Under the pieces are notes generated by a model. That model ran no database searches and was not told the DNA's origin. It worked only from the letters and a program-made list of their open reading frames with translations. The position numbers and the translations under genes are program-made. From Sthenelais limicola (lineage: Eukaryota; Annelida; Polychaeta; Phyllodocida; Sigalionidae), in the NCBI GenBank assembly GCA_942159475.1, contig OW804094.1, positions 127,396,755 to 127,460,754 on the forward strand: a stretch of DNA of 64,000 nt, given 5' to 3'. This document shows, in pieces, positions 34,901 through 49,900 of the stretch; positions within the stretch are counted from its first letter, which is position 1, and every line of letters starts with the position of its first letter.

Positions 34901-37900
34901 ACAATAAGGCATAACTCATGAATAAATATCTGTATGTGAAAGCTTTATCAGAACGTTTCCACCATTTTGTTTAGGTTTGGGAAAAGTACACGTCGGAATC
35001 TGGCAATGCATGAAAACAATTCCGCAAAGAATTATGCGCATTTACTAATTGAATGCTAAATACAATATGGCATATAAAAATGTTTTAAAAAAGTAAATAT
35101 TTTGGATTCCAGAACATCTCTAACTGATGAGCATGTTGCTGAATGTTCACAACAAGTAATAGCTGTAAACACAACCCATTCAAGCTTATTTCGCGTACGT
35201 AGAATGGCATATAGCCAAATCTGACGGGATTCCAAGAATACGTAAGAAAACCCATCCCAGGTAAAGGACTTGTGTCTTTATGACAAACGAAATGCGAGGT
35301 TGTTTATTTTCAATATTGTTTAAAACTTAAAAAGAAAGTTTGGCCCATGAACATGTTTCCCAGCGTTCGAGACGTAACCCAAACACAGATACTCCACCGT
35401 ATATTGATGTCTCCCTGATTGTACAATAAAGTTAAAAATAGTACATATTTTCTATGAATATACTCCTACTTATATATAGCCGAGGTGGGAAATACCAAAA
35501 CAATGATTACATGTAAAATGTGGCAGGATTGACGATGGCATAGCTGCCAGAATTATTTGCTCTGATAACAATATAAAGGCCAACGTCAGTCAGTACACCA
35601 TCCATTTTCCCGCAAGTTCCAGAAGATGGCGTTACCAACACTCGTACCCCCATCTGATGGTTCATATGAACCCTGTCTGATACCCGATTTCACAAAAATA
35701 TTTCCCTCATCAATAACACAGCATAAAGTCCCTTTTCACCAGAACTTCAGTAAGCAGCTACAATTTATTATATGTGGAAGCACTTAAGATAAAACGCTAT
35801 TTTCTTTGCGAGAAAGGGGAAAGTTAATTCTAGTAGTCATCTTCGCCCTGCGCTCCATCATAATCCATCAGGGCTGTGACATTGATTAATTGAGCATACG
35901 AGAACACCCAGACAGATATAATGGTCTGTACTTGCAGATATTAGCTATAAAAAGAAAGGCACAAAAAGTACAAACACTGCAATGCAAACTCACCCCAATA
36001 AAACTGACTGAACACGATAGAGATAAGCTTACGCCAGCATTTTTTCTCACGTGTATGGGTATTCAGAAAAAGGATTGTTTTGTTTTGCTAAGATTCGATA
36101 GGATAGTAGGCCCCGAGGTAAACACATTTATATAATAAATGAGCGGTGTTTCACATTGTGAAAGAACACATAAATTTATTGATAATAGGCACAGAGCTAA
36201 TAAAGTCAACAATATTGTCCCACATGAGTTGACCTTTGGATAATTATCCATACAACTATCCAAGCGTCCACCAGTTGGCAGAATCCAACCAAACCTATTC
36301 ACTATATCGATTCTGATGAGCAGCGATCCTAGTGGAAGCAATGGTAATTACAGATAGGCCTAGCGAACTGGAGAGGTTATCGTGTTACTATTTGATGCGA
36401 ATAAATCAAATTCCCCGATCAGATCCGAAGTTTCCTATATCCAACCAGACATCCAAGTTATGTTATTTTTTTTTATCAAAGTAGTTAATAACATCGATAG
36501 TGACCATGCTCGCCTGTTTTAAGTTATTATTGCTGTCACTCGCAGAACATTTTTCATAGAACTATTTTTAAAAGATCTAAATGGCCTGTCAATTCCAGAA
36601 ATGGAACCAGGGAGATTAATATGATGCTCCCGGCATACAAATTTTAATTTACAATGAATATATACCTAACAGCTAGTATTTAAAATCCATTTTGTAAAGC
36701 CTATACATCTTGTATAATTAAAATTTTAAAAGAAATAGGGGACCATTTAGCCATCTTTCCATGCATTCTCGCAACACTACAGATATATGTTCAAGAATGA
36801 AAAAATCCAGTAAATATAATTGCAAATACCAGAACTTAAAATCATCTAACGCCACTTAAAAGTAAGAAACCCCGAAATATTCAAAAGACTTTTTTCCGGT
36901 CAACTGCGGCAAAACTATGGCACATACTTTGATTTGCTTTCTAGGTCCATTTGGGCCCACGTATCACAAACATGTTTCGCTGCTTCGCTACGCCCCGTAT
37001 TCACAGGTCTCTCAGGATATTGTTCTATTGCAGAAGCCCATGACTTCTCACAGAACCGTAAGAATGGTGAATTTCTGGACGAAACATTTGAGCGTTTCTT
37101 CTTCCATCGCTTTATCTGTAGGACAGAAGTTAAAAGTAATATAGGCCATTTACACAAAAATAAGCAAGTACATGTACTACTATCATGGATGAAATAATGA
37201 ATTTAACATTTAAAATAATCAATAGGAATAAAACCAAGAACGACTAATTCAACCATTCACCTTCTTCCACAGAGCACTGGCTGTGTCTTTCTCCATTATC
37301 TTTTGCAATTCGGCTTCTTCAGCAGGGGCTATTAGCTTGTCTTGGTTATCAATAAGGAACGGTATTTGTGTTTTGTTCAAAAACTGAGTTTGGGGAATAT
37401 CGAGACCATCTTCACCATATTGTAACTGAAAACAACCGAGGGATCGAAATTGATTGATTGATGGTTTATCGCAAAGATATAATCACTTTAACTGAAAAGT
37501 AAACAAATACAAGTGACATGGTGTACACAAGGTGTATCATAATCTGAAACTGACCTAAGTTCTTCCAGCGGGAGCATTGAAGTAACATAGATTCAGTTAA
37601 GCAATGAATCTTAAGAGTTCAAGGATAGTTTGAAAAAACGTTTCTTTTCAAGTGTTTAAGTAAAGAAAGACAAAATTGAGGATGAAGGGAATGATTTAAA
37701 AGGTACTTTAAAACTTATTTTCACGTTTTTATTGTTTACGATAATCTATAATTTTCAGACCTGATAATAAGTCAGAATTACTGTAACAGAGAAGATGTAC
37801 AATTCCAATAAATCTATGAAGCCTCCAGGTTCATGTATGACAAATATGGATAAGGATTATGATCTTTATCAATTAATGTTACTAAGATCATACGGTTAGA

Positions 37901-40900
37901 TTATCAGTAAACTGTTAAATAGTTTCGGCTATTGTATTTTATTTATTTTTGTATTCGGATTATTGAAAACATTGCAATAACTGTCAATACATGTTACCAT
38001 ACCTGTAATATACTGCCATCGGCGTCTCTCACGGTATGGTCGTAGTTGACAATAATACCCTCTAGATGTTTTATAATACAACGCTGGAGGTAGCCGCTTC
38101 GACTGGTTTTGACAGCAGTATCCACAAGGCCCTGGCAAAATAAGGCACGATTGCAATAACACAAAACATTTAAAAGCAACTTCTAAGACGCATTACTACC
38201 TTGTGGCGGTGGTGGTTATTGACCGCCTTTTACTACCATGTAAATAGAACAAATTCTAAACAAGTGGGAAGCAAGATATGAAACAAACGGAGGTAGTTAT
38301 GGCTGCCAAGAGTGACTAGTGCGCAGTCCCCGACCCCCAGCCGACCTCGGGCGGGAACCCATACCTTGGGATGCTTGTCCTTAATATGGTCCGTATCATA
38401 TCTAACGATTTTATTTCTATGATCATGAATAGGGAAGATCTGAAGCACATCACCTTATTGTTAAGATTTAACCTGACAATGTTGGGTCATATAAGCCAGG
38501 TGTTTATATTACACCTTGAATATATATATGCACCGATCTGTGGTATCAGACTGAGCGGAGGGAGGTGATTGGTACCATCACAATGGGGACGGTCAACGCC
38601 ATATTTACATGGTACCATAGAGGAATTAAAGTGGCTATGGACACTATCTGACTATATATCATTTAGAAATATGATTGTAGTTTTCGATTACCTGCACAAG
38701 TAAGAACATTTGTGTGGAATACCAACTCTATACATTCCTTAGATTAATTGATATTTGTTAACGAAGAATGTGGCAGAGATTCCATTGAGGAATTCAAATC
38801 TGAGAGAGAAGTAACTTGACCATAAAGTGCTGCCCTCAGTGCATGGTGAAGTAGGAGCGAGGCAGGAGTTACATAGAGACATATCTACCCTGTCCCATCC
38901 AGCTGGTATCACTTAACTCTCATTAAGATAAGAGGCGTCGGGAACCTTCCCTAACTGTCTGGCAGTTGGGTAGGGTGACTCCAGCACCCTACGAAATTGG
39001 AGTTTTAAACTCTTAAATACACACAATATATGTAATTCCTACATTAATGCTCCCGGGTATACATTACAAATATACTAATCTAGAACATAGTTGAAATTCA
39101 GGCAAACTTTCCCCAAATCGGGAGCTCAGTGGCATGTGTCACTTTAAGTGTCGTCTCCTATCTTTAATATATATAGTATTATTCAAATAACAAAGTTACC
39201 TCACGACCAGCCATACAATGGAAGAAGTACTCCTGTGGCCTGATACCAGTGAGGAAACGTCCAGTGATGAATCCCCCAGCTCGCGGCGACATGTCATAAG
39301 CAGGGAAGGAGGGCAGAGGTTTGCCTGTAATCATGAGCGCGGGACGCCGGCCTTCCAACTCTATCTGACCGAGGAGGCAGGAGATCTGCATGCAATTCAC
39401 CTGAAGGAAAACAAAGGCAAACTCAACACCCAGGACGTCACATGTCTGTATATGATGTAAAAAGATTAGCTATAACTTGTGCGGAACTATTTCAATGATT
39501 GTCTAATTATATATTTCTGCGTCAGTTGTCTGAGAATATTGATGTAGAATGATATGCCTCCACTTTTAAAACTAAACATACCCCAGTCAAGAGCTATTTA
39601 AATTGATTCAATCCAACCTGATAACGAGAGTTGGCCAAGATAACACACCGGACAAGGACACATGGGGGGATTTTTATACTTTAAAAACTATAATCCCTCG
39701 TTGAGAAAGTAATATCAGGCCATCAATAACTAAAAAGCTCAAATAGGAGAATAAGTTAGATTAATAATGAGCAAACGTATCACAATTGTATATATATAAA
39801 TATAAAAATGCATGTAAAGGAGCTAGAGACTTACTGATGAACCCTTTGCTCCGGACTGAACCATCAACTGGAGATTGTTATGGGGGAAATGCTTTATCAA
39901 CCCATCGGGTATAATAGCTCTGAAACAAGATTAAACATCTATATTTTGCAGCATTAGTTTCGACATCACATGAATAGATACCATATAGTCACATCTAAAT
40001 TGTATTGTGAAATACATTCTTTGACTATTTGTATGACCGTGTAAATATTGGAATGATATCATCAAAACAAACAGGTAAATGATTTTCTAAGGTATGATTG
40101 GATAGTAGGATAGCAAGTTGATCAAGTATATGAATGTATAATTATGCTAAATTTCCTTAAAGTGATTCTATATATCAGAGATGAAGTCAGATCAAGCTGA
40201 GAAGAGTGAACAAAGTTTGTAATACATCTTTCCGGAATGAAAAAATATTTAAACCCTAAAAACCTATTTAATGTGTAAATACGGTGACCACAAAGAGAGA
40301 GAATCATTCATACTTGGCGATACGATTATTGAATTCATCTGTCTGCCCTTTCATGGCCAGGTCCAAATCTTTGAGTTCTCCTTCTTTACTATGATGCCCC
40401 TCCTCATATTTTTTCAGAAGCAGATCAAGGTCGGTGGGGTCTTTCACATTGAAGGCGCGACTTGCTGCGAGTGGACCACATTTTCTCGACTCTTTGACAA
40501 GTTTACGGCGTTCCTTATCAGCCTGTCATTAAGTAAAGCATAGATAAAAGCTGAATGACAGGTTTTAGGGGGTAATACCCGTATTAAAAGCCGCAACACA
40601 GAAACAAGAATCTGCTTTATTCAACTAAGTACAAACAAAGGTATTACTCTCAGTGGATCAATTATATGATCAAGCAGGACCCAAAACTGCTCCACCCCTC
40701 CCCCAACATATTGACCGAGAGGGTCCAAGAGACTAACCTTAGGTAGGCAGAGGATGTCTTGCACGCCAAGCGTAAAACCTTGCACCTGGAGGAAGCATGT
40801 GAAGAGCCGAGCCAGACAAGTCAGCACACGCCCCGCAACCTGACCTCCATACAGCTAAAAAGATATAAGTATTTTTTGTATTTGTCCAAATCTGGACAGA

Positions 40901-43900
40901 ACCACTTGCGTACTTCGATACCAATAGTTATTATATGATTGTGAATTCCACAGGTTACAAACAACAAACAGAACGAGGTACGTGGCAGGTTCCAAGTCTA
41001 CAGAAGCCAATCAGGTCCTCCAGTAACATAGCAAATTTAGATTACAAAGGATTACACAATTAAAAGATGCATTTTAACAGAAATATACGTCTTTTAATAA
41101 TAATGGATATATAATGTAGCGGTGTTACCTCATAACAACAGTGAACTAAGCCATAGGGCGTGTTTCCATAGTGACCTTTGTCCAAGACACCGACCAATAA
41201 TTCACCATGACGAATAACCACTTCAGATTCGGACATATTCAGGTTTGTGAGGGGTGAGCCACCAGCTTTCCATTTACGAGCTGGCTCCATATTCCAGTTC
41301 TGGAAATAAAGGCAGTGAATGAAATTTACGAAAACCTTCCTACGGAATGATATTGATAACTGGGAACAAAATTAAACCTTCACCCAGAAATATAGAGCAA
41401 TTATATTGCCACTTATTAGTCATTGAATTGAATTGAAAAATCTTTTATTTGTCAGTAGTATCATAACAGGCACAATTTAGGGGGAAAAAAATGACAGATA
41501 GCCTCCTTGGTCATGACGTATGACGGAGGATGGTATGCAGAGTACGTATTCAACGATGCAGTATTTACCAGGAATTCAACTATGTGGCTTTAAAATGTTC
41601 TCATATCTAACAAAACAGTTAACTAACAGGTTGGTTTCAGTCGGTTAGAATATTGCAACTCGTGCAAACGTGTGCAATGTCATAATTACCTTAGGGGCAA
41701 CTTTAGCTTTGCCTACGAGGTTGAGAGGCTTCTTCCCTTCAGGGATTAAATTAATCAGAAGTGTGGACAGGACCTGCAAGAAATATTAAAAATAAAATAT
41801 CCTTTCATACAAGAAGTTTGGTTATTGTAGTGTTCGTGTTCTTGACCAAAGACCAAACGAAAAATGTCGGAATAGTATAGCTGTAGTACATTTCAGCTCT
41901 CTCTAGTATACCCAATCTGTGTATCCTAACAAGAAAGTCTGAGAAGGACAACAACGAACGATTGCAAAATACCATCGTACAGTATTTATTTTAAAGAGTT
42001 TGGTCTCTTAAATCTTAAGGAAGAATAGAATGAAGTACATGTACAGAGTTTCAATAATTGAGTTGCCTAATGTTCTTTGAGCAATAGCCTACCTGCTTTC
42101 CGGACCACAGAATTTGTGGTTTCAAAATTGACGGTGGAAGTAGTTTAATCCGACTGCCTTTGTCTGTTAGAGAGCGGAATACCAATTGTTGATAGTCAGC
42201 CCTGGAAGAGAGATCACCGACACTCGAAAATTCACTCATCAACATAAATTTAGGGACGACTAAGATGAAAGAATTTCTCAACAGAAAAAAGAATTTGATG
42301 TAAAGCAATTAGAAAAATCGACTGTACAGTTTTGTCTGACATTGATTCTTGCCCAGAATCTGAAAAAATGCCCTTGAAAACTAGTTGCTGTAGAACGCCT
42401 GCATGTATATAAAATATGGCATCTCATCATGACGTACGAATAGACGATAAAGTTACTAAAACTCGTTACGTAATGTGATCAAGATATTCATAGAAAGGTC
42501 AGCACTGAACTATATCAATTAAGAAGTATGGTTTTGGAGAATTCTAATATTTTCCATCCAGGTGTAAATTCTACCGACCTGCAGAAGTATCGGCCTCTGA
42601 GTGTGAGTCGAACTCCTGAGACCATGTGATCTTGAATAAGTCCAGCAAGAGGAGTGCCATCCTTTGGCACCAAATATTGATAATCAGTCGCAGCTGCATA
42701 ATAAGTTGAGAGTTTAAAATCAATTAAAATGTCTAAAGATATGTGTTTTGGTGAAATGAAAAAGGAAATCTGCGACAATATTTTACCGTCGACTAGTATG
42801 GGGAGCAGAATTCCGTGTTTGAACGCCGAACAAAGTATACAATAGCTCAAAAGAATCAGCAAGATGTAATTCTCACATTAGTATCTAACCACGTCTGCAA
42901 AAGCAAAGAATAAGCTGTATTTTATAGCTGACAGTAATCTTATTGGAGAAGCAAGATATAATAGACGTTTCCAGGCATAGTTCATATATTCTATCGATTT
43001 TTCTCTAGTTTACTTTAGTGTTTCTGAACATTTTTCAACTAAACAATTAAAAGATAAGCATATTCTACCTATTGTGTATGCTTCAGCCCGGGAAATCTCA
43101 TCCTGAGGGAAGTGTGCATTCATCTCATCTCCATCGAAATCAGCATTGTATGCCTTGCAGTTAGCGTAGTGAAGACGGAGTGTCCTATCCTCACCAAGAA
43201 TCCGAGCCTAGCAAATTTTTAATTCATGTGGTAAAAGCCATAGTTGGGAATGTCCAACGTTCAATATCTAAAGGGCAATAAAACTATTCATATGGGCGAT
43301 TCAAAATAAAAAACAAAGATTTACTTTTCAAGTCTTCTTTGGTCACATAATGAAAGTGAATGAAACATGGCGCGGATAATCGAAGGACTTGATCCCATTT
43401 TTGTATTCGATTATCAACGTCTCGTTCCATTCTCTCTATTTATTTGCCATACAAGAACGCAGTCACAGGCTTTCTGACGATACATAAATATAACAGGCAG
43501 CTTCCAACAAGCATGCATAGAAATGGGGACATATTTAACTAACGAGGTGTACACAATCATATAGTTTTGCGGGGTTGCAGGTTTTATTCCTTAACCTTTA
43601 TTCCTTAAGTAAGACCAAACAAACACGCTGCTGGCCTCCGCTATTGCTACCATGCTATCATCATGTTTATTCCTTAAGGATAGAGCTTTTGTCTTTTTGT
43701 CTAATTGGTGAGTTCCATGAATGTAAATGTAACAATATGAATATATATACATCATATAGCAGAGAAATATAAGTGTAAATATATATATAGGACCGATGAC
43801 AAAAGGCATGAAGGTGAGCCCTACCCTATGAGCTTGTATACTGGGTCTATGTAGAGTAGGTTGACGATTGAGCAGCATCACGTCCCCATTCTTAATGTGA

Positions 43901-46900
43901 CGGTGCACCTGTGCATTAGTAAAGAAAACAAAACATAGTTAAGCTCTATACTTCAATTAAATTTGATTTTGGCATGGCATAAATCATTAAATGTTTCTTT
44001 ATTCCGCTTTACGCGATTTCCGTTCTTTCTAAATAATACCATCGATTCAGAGCAGGAGACTAGTACAGTGGAGACCTGCTTAAGTGACCACCTTTTGGAT
44101 TGAGCAATGTATGGTCTGATAGCGGGATGGTCGGTTTATCGGGTATTCCACCCTATCAAGTTTATATCAACAAGTGAATCAGCTACTTAGATTTAGCTTC
44201 AAGGCAAATACATTACATGATTTATCTAGAAAGAACATCAAATCAAACTATAAAGACCTTCTTAGAGCCACATCGGCCCTCGGTGGTAGTGAGTAACTGT
44301 TTCGCCTGCGCTTCTCTTTGTGTTGGGTTATCTGCCCGGAGGAATATCTTGTAACCGTCTTCTAGTTCAACCATGGTAGCTCTGTAATAGGGAAAACAAC
44401 ACGTGTGAGAGTAGCAAACAAGTTAGTATTAACTAACTGATACTCATATACATAGGTTCTGTTTTCACGGCACAAGAGAGCTATTTAAACTTCGAGCACT
44501 ACAAATTATACTTCAGATTATAATACATCAGAATGAAGACGTTCACAGCACATGGGAGAATAGTTTTGTCTAATCAAATATATCTTTGTACTTGTAATTT
44601 GTTGAATATTTCAAGTTCCAATTTCAAGTTCCAGGCTTACATCAGAGGACTCGATGTTCTTCAGAAATGTATAAGCTTGTGTATGATGTTCTACGGTACA
44701 ATATTAAAAAGAATCCATCTATTTACCCTGGGTATTTATCAGGACCATTGAGGACGGCTTGCTTGAGTTCTTGGAAATTCCAGGGTGTGACTGGTTGAGG
44801 GTAGGTTAATTTACGCGCGAAGACCATAGGCACCCCGATCTCATTAGTGTTGATGTAAGGGTCGGGCGAGATCACAGATCGGCAGGCGAAGTTGACACGC
44901 TTTCCCATCATGTTCATTCTGAAGAGACCTTCTTTCTTTTCCAGTATCTGAAACAAACATATTTCATATTACCTTCCAATTTTATTACAGAGGACGACCG
45001 TAAGGAAACAATGCAAACGTGTTACAATAATTTCATGACCTCAGGAAAGCCGCACCCCTGATTTGGGGTTCTGAATTTCGTCCATATTCGTCAGAATTGA
45101 TTTAGGAAACACCTCTGACAGAAGCAGAAGGTGGGCTTTCTAATTTCATGATCATTTTGGGTGAATGTATGACCTGACCGTTCCAGTGCGACAAGATGTG
45201 TCATACTTGTTAAGTTATTGATGGCGTCAAGATACTGTGCGATCACATGGTAATTCCAAGAATCGCGCTATTATTCAAAGGTTGTTTTAAGTGATTATTA
45301 TTGCCCAGTCCAAAACATCTATTGGTGCACCCCCAGTTTTGACCTGCAGAGCTTTTAAAGCAAGTATTTATAATAGGGAATTTGCTTGTACGCCATTTTA
45401 ATAGCTTGATTCGCATGGAATTATGGGAGTTGCATGTCAGTGTAAAACAGGTTATGTTCAGCATGGAATATGTAACAGTGATCTCATGTAAACAGCCATG
45501 GGTTTTACATGTTTTCATAAAACAAGACTTCATTTTCCCCACCATGCATTGGGCTTTTATAGATCATTTACACAGGCTATGGTAAAAAGATCTTAACATT
45601 TTTTTGATAAAAAATGTGGCTAAATATTTGTATGTCAGACTTGAACTGCAGCCATCTCAGTATGCACTGTAACAGACATGCGCAGTGAAACATGCAAATC
45701 CCCTATTAAGGAGATGTTACGATAGCGTTAATGTCCCAATACTATTTATATATAACTTGCCTCAACTTCAAGCAACTGTACATTATTAGTAGTTTATTAT
45801 CCAACCACCCATTGCATCAGTTAACAATAGTCTATCTTATATACCTGCTTGACTCCAGGCTGCTTCACAGTGGCTAGTTTGTCCAGGTTCATATCAATGA
45901 TACGGTTAACGTGCGTCTGAAGTTTGATCCAACTGTAATTAACTCGTTCACTGCTGGCGATTATCTTTTTCTTTATCTCCTCGGGAGTCTGAAATTATGA
46001 TCATTCAACAAATTATTCCACTGGCGAAAGCTCGCAGTCACGACGGATAAATATAACACAATATTGTGGGTTTTTTAAATGTATATTTCTTTATGGCATT
46101 GCACCAGGTAGAGGAATTCTTTTTGAATAAAATATTTTTTGTTTGCTTAACGTCCATCGAATCGTCATAGAAGGGTACCACTCAGTAATCAAACCAGTTC
46201 CTTCGTGTACATAATTATAAATACCACATATGTTCGTCATATTATTCATATCATGAAGTAGATGACAATTTTAACTAACAAGAACTAAACACATTCTAAT
46301 AAATTGTGTAATACAAGCCCACATCGGCCATAAAGTGTCATGCATTTAATGCTTGCCTGGCCCGCGTAAAGTGTCAAGAAATTTACTACATACATGTTCA
46401 CGTTGTAAAAGACAACGGGGTCCTAAAATCAACCTTTCAAACTTTCTAAGATACCATCATAATAAACTATTCAAGTTTGAGCTCATATAGAGTTTACCAT
46501 TTCTTCTTCAGGAGTTACTCCCGTTGTCGTTTGCGGGTCATCATCGCGCAAGGCGACCAAGGCAGCGCGGAGTTCATTGCCACTTTTTAACGCTTCTGCA
46601 TAATTCGCTGTCTGTGGGTTATCGAACTTCAAGTCGCCAAGTGATGCCCTCTGAAAATAAATGGTAGGATCGTTTACTTTAGAATAGATACGTAGACAAG
46701 AAATTAGCCTGTGTTCGATTAGTTCATTAGTTTAATCAGTTGTAAGTTGATTATTTCATCGAGTGAGTGCCACCCAGCACAAGGATGCGAGACTGGACTT
46801 ATATAGTCAAACTTTTCATAATATAACCAGTGTTAACTCAGGGATCCTACCATCGTTACAGTAGTCGGCATAAACAGGGTAAAAAAAAAACGAAACAAAA

Positions 46901-49900
46901 TTTTAAAAAAAAGTTTTTGAAACTCATTTTCCTGCGACACATCACATAATTATGGTATTTATTACAGGTTTATTGCACCCGGGCTGACGGCACAGGACCA
47001 CAGCTATGGGTGCTTTGACCAATGTAGCGAGTTAGAACTCTATAAAAATCACCTCAAAAGTAAACAAACCCCATACATGTACGTTTTCTAGTTTTGTGTC
47101 CTGGGTAAAAAATCGACGTGACTGTAGAAAGAATGCTTCACACATTGTAAAATTCTACTAGTTATATTCCATTCTATCGTGTCTCGCATCCTTAATTAGT
47201 TCAATATTTGATCATAAGCAATTCAGAGTGGCTTTCGCTCAATTACTTACAAATGTTGACGCGATTTGGTTATAAATGGTGGACTGTGGAAGAGATTTGA
47301 CAAAGTTTTGGAGTTTACAAAATACTGATATCAGTAGAAATACTGAAGACTTGCGTCCCTGGTGAAATGGAAGTTCATGGTGGCCCTCGACCAAATACTT
47401 ACAGGTCTGAACCTGGCTGGTGGAACTGGCAACACATCGTAGAAGAAGGAGTCGGTGGGGTGGTCTGCCCTTCCCGCCTGCAACTGGACACACCTGAAGA
47501 CTCTGCCGAGAACCGACTCGGACGTCTCCCACACAAGCCTCAATTGGCGTCTGACGTCACTAGGTGTGAGGTACTGGAGACCCTCTAACTTGGCGATCTC
47601 CTGCTTAATCTTCTCAGGTGTGTCTTCGTCTTCGCCCTCCATGATCACTTCTTCGGTCTCACCCTCATAATCACCCGCGCCTTTTGTTTTCCTCTTCCTA
47701 GGACCATTAGCAGAAAAATTATTTGTTTTATATAAAAGAAACATAGAATAGAACAGAATAATCTTTTATGAAGGTTTTGGTTTGACAAAATGGTCGTATG
47801 AATAATTTGTAAGTTTCATTAAGCGGGTGGGGGTGGGGGATAACAGAAGTCGAAATGTTTTACCCAATTTAGCATCATCTCCCAATAATTAATAAATGAT
47901 ATTTTGATTTTGATTTAACAATGCTAATATTTTTTCTACTAAATTTAAGTTCGGTTTTCAACAACATGGAACCTAATAAGACAATAGTCCTTACCGTTCT
48001 TTCATCTCATACTCTTTGACACGTTGGGTAAAGTATCGATTTAGGAGGTTCTTTGAAGTGCCCTTGAAGAAGAATACTTTGGCAAAGTTTTCAGTTCTAA
48101 TAGGTCGAGCGGGGAACTGACAATAGGGACATTTTTTAGACCAGGTATCGGTGCCCAAGAATACCTTGCACAATTCTTGACGGGCCATGACCACGTTCTT
48201 CATATTGGTACTTTCCTTGAGACCAGACGTCATCGCTGGAGTTTCTGATAAGAAAAGAAAAAGAAAAATGAGCACTACATTCGATGAATTTCAAAATATG
48301 GCTGCCTTTAATTGATACGAGTAAACTTGAAGATGTAGATAACGAGCACTAAATTTTAAACATCCTGCCCCTGAGTAAAAGAAGAGAAAAACTACAAAAA
48401 ATAAATGTCAAGTAAGAGGGAACAATCTGAGGATTGAGGAGGCATATGGAATTGGAAGACCGACACACGTTCATCAAATACATTGATACAGAACTGATGG
48501 AACAATGAAAAATCTGCATGTTATGCTCTCCGCCTTGAAACAGTTATAGCCTTAAAATCTTATTGTCTTCTAAGTGTATTAGAAGGAAATACCTTTCTCC
48601 TTCCACTTCTTTTTAATAGTTATAGTCTGTCATATTTTATTGATTTGATTTCATCATATAAGAAGGAAAGCCTTCCACTCGCCATTTCTTCTATAAACCA
48701 TGTAATAAACAGGCGCCTTTTTCACAGAGCATTAATCATTTAATGTAGTCCAACTAGTGTTAGAGAGACATGACTCTAACAAAATAAGCAAGCGTGGCAT
48801 GAACTGGAAGAACTCTTAAGTTGAGAAGTTCACCACCATTTTGTCAACTCTACAGACTACACATATAATGGCAAATAAATAATCATCTTATCTTATCTTA
48901 TACATTTGAATATTGAAATTAAACCACTGAGAACCAACCTTCAAGTGCTTTGGTAAGGCGTTCCCGCACATGTTGGATGGCAAGCCGATCGCACTCACTC
49001 TTGGATGTGGTGTCGGCCACAATCTGTTTATACACATCCTCAAGCTCGTCCACCAATGCCACGAGACCGTGGTCAAGGGCTTCCATTTTAGTTTCAAATG
49101 TGACCAACTGGCCCTCGGGGGCGAGCAACTTGTGGCATTTGAAACAGGTTGCTTTCAGAAGCTGCAAAACAATCCCAAACCAGTAATTTCATTATTAGGC
49201 ACGTAATGTGAGTAACATTTTCAGAGGCAATACTTGTATACTTCAACGCTGTACTGATTTCGATGTATTTTTATGTAATGTATGGCCGTCACCTGATTAA
49301 AGATGAGAATAAAAAAAGAAAATTTGGAAATTGTATATTAATGGTTAGGCCTAGAACCGTCAGTATCCAATGCTATTTCGGCAATATTAGAGTACATGTA
49401 CTGACCTTGATCATAGTGGGGAACAGTACTGGGTTGTACACGGGCACGGGCAGGTTGATATGGCCCATGTGTCCCGGGCAATGCACGTGCGTCAGTCCAC
49501 AGGTATCACACACCTCGTCATTTTCAGTTGCACCTGAAAAAAATATTTCAATATTAGCAATTCTCCATTGAAGAGGTGCAAAGTATACTACAGACAACCC
49601 AATAGAATATCACTGTGCACATTTAGTAAACTGCTTAATTAAGCGGAGAAATGATGACTACTAGATCATATATCTGAGTATATTTGGTATTGGGTCGATT
49701 CAAAAACTCTGTTCGGCTATGTTTAACCTCATTTTACTTTTAAATTTGGGTTATATAAGTTTAAGAGGACTGATGAAGGCGAATATTACATTTTTCGATG
49801 GCCTGACCCATAGCATATACATCAGTAAACGTTCACAAGAAAATGTTTATTCATATTTTTTTTTCAATATTATAGATTTTTTAATCTATTATAGACATTT

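Noticed and set aside
47367..47670. Plus-strand ORFs opposite POLR1A exon 5
   Set aside because: They are antisense shadows of a well-supported exon.
48919..49206. Overlapping ORFs on both strands at POLR1A exon 3
   Set aside because: Only the minus frame matches RPA1; the rest are shadows.
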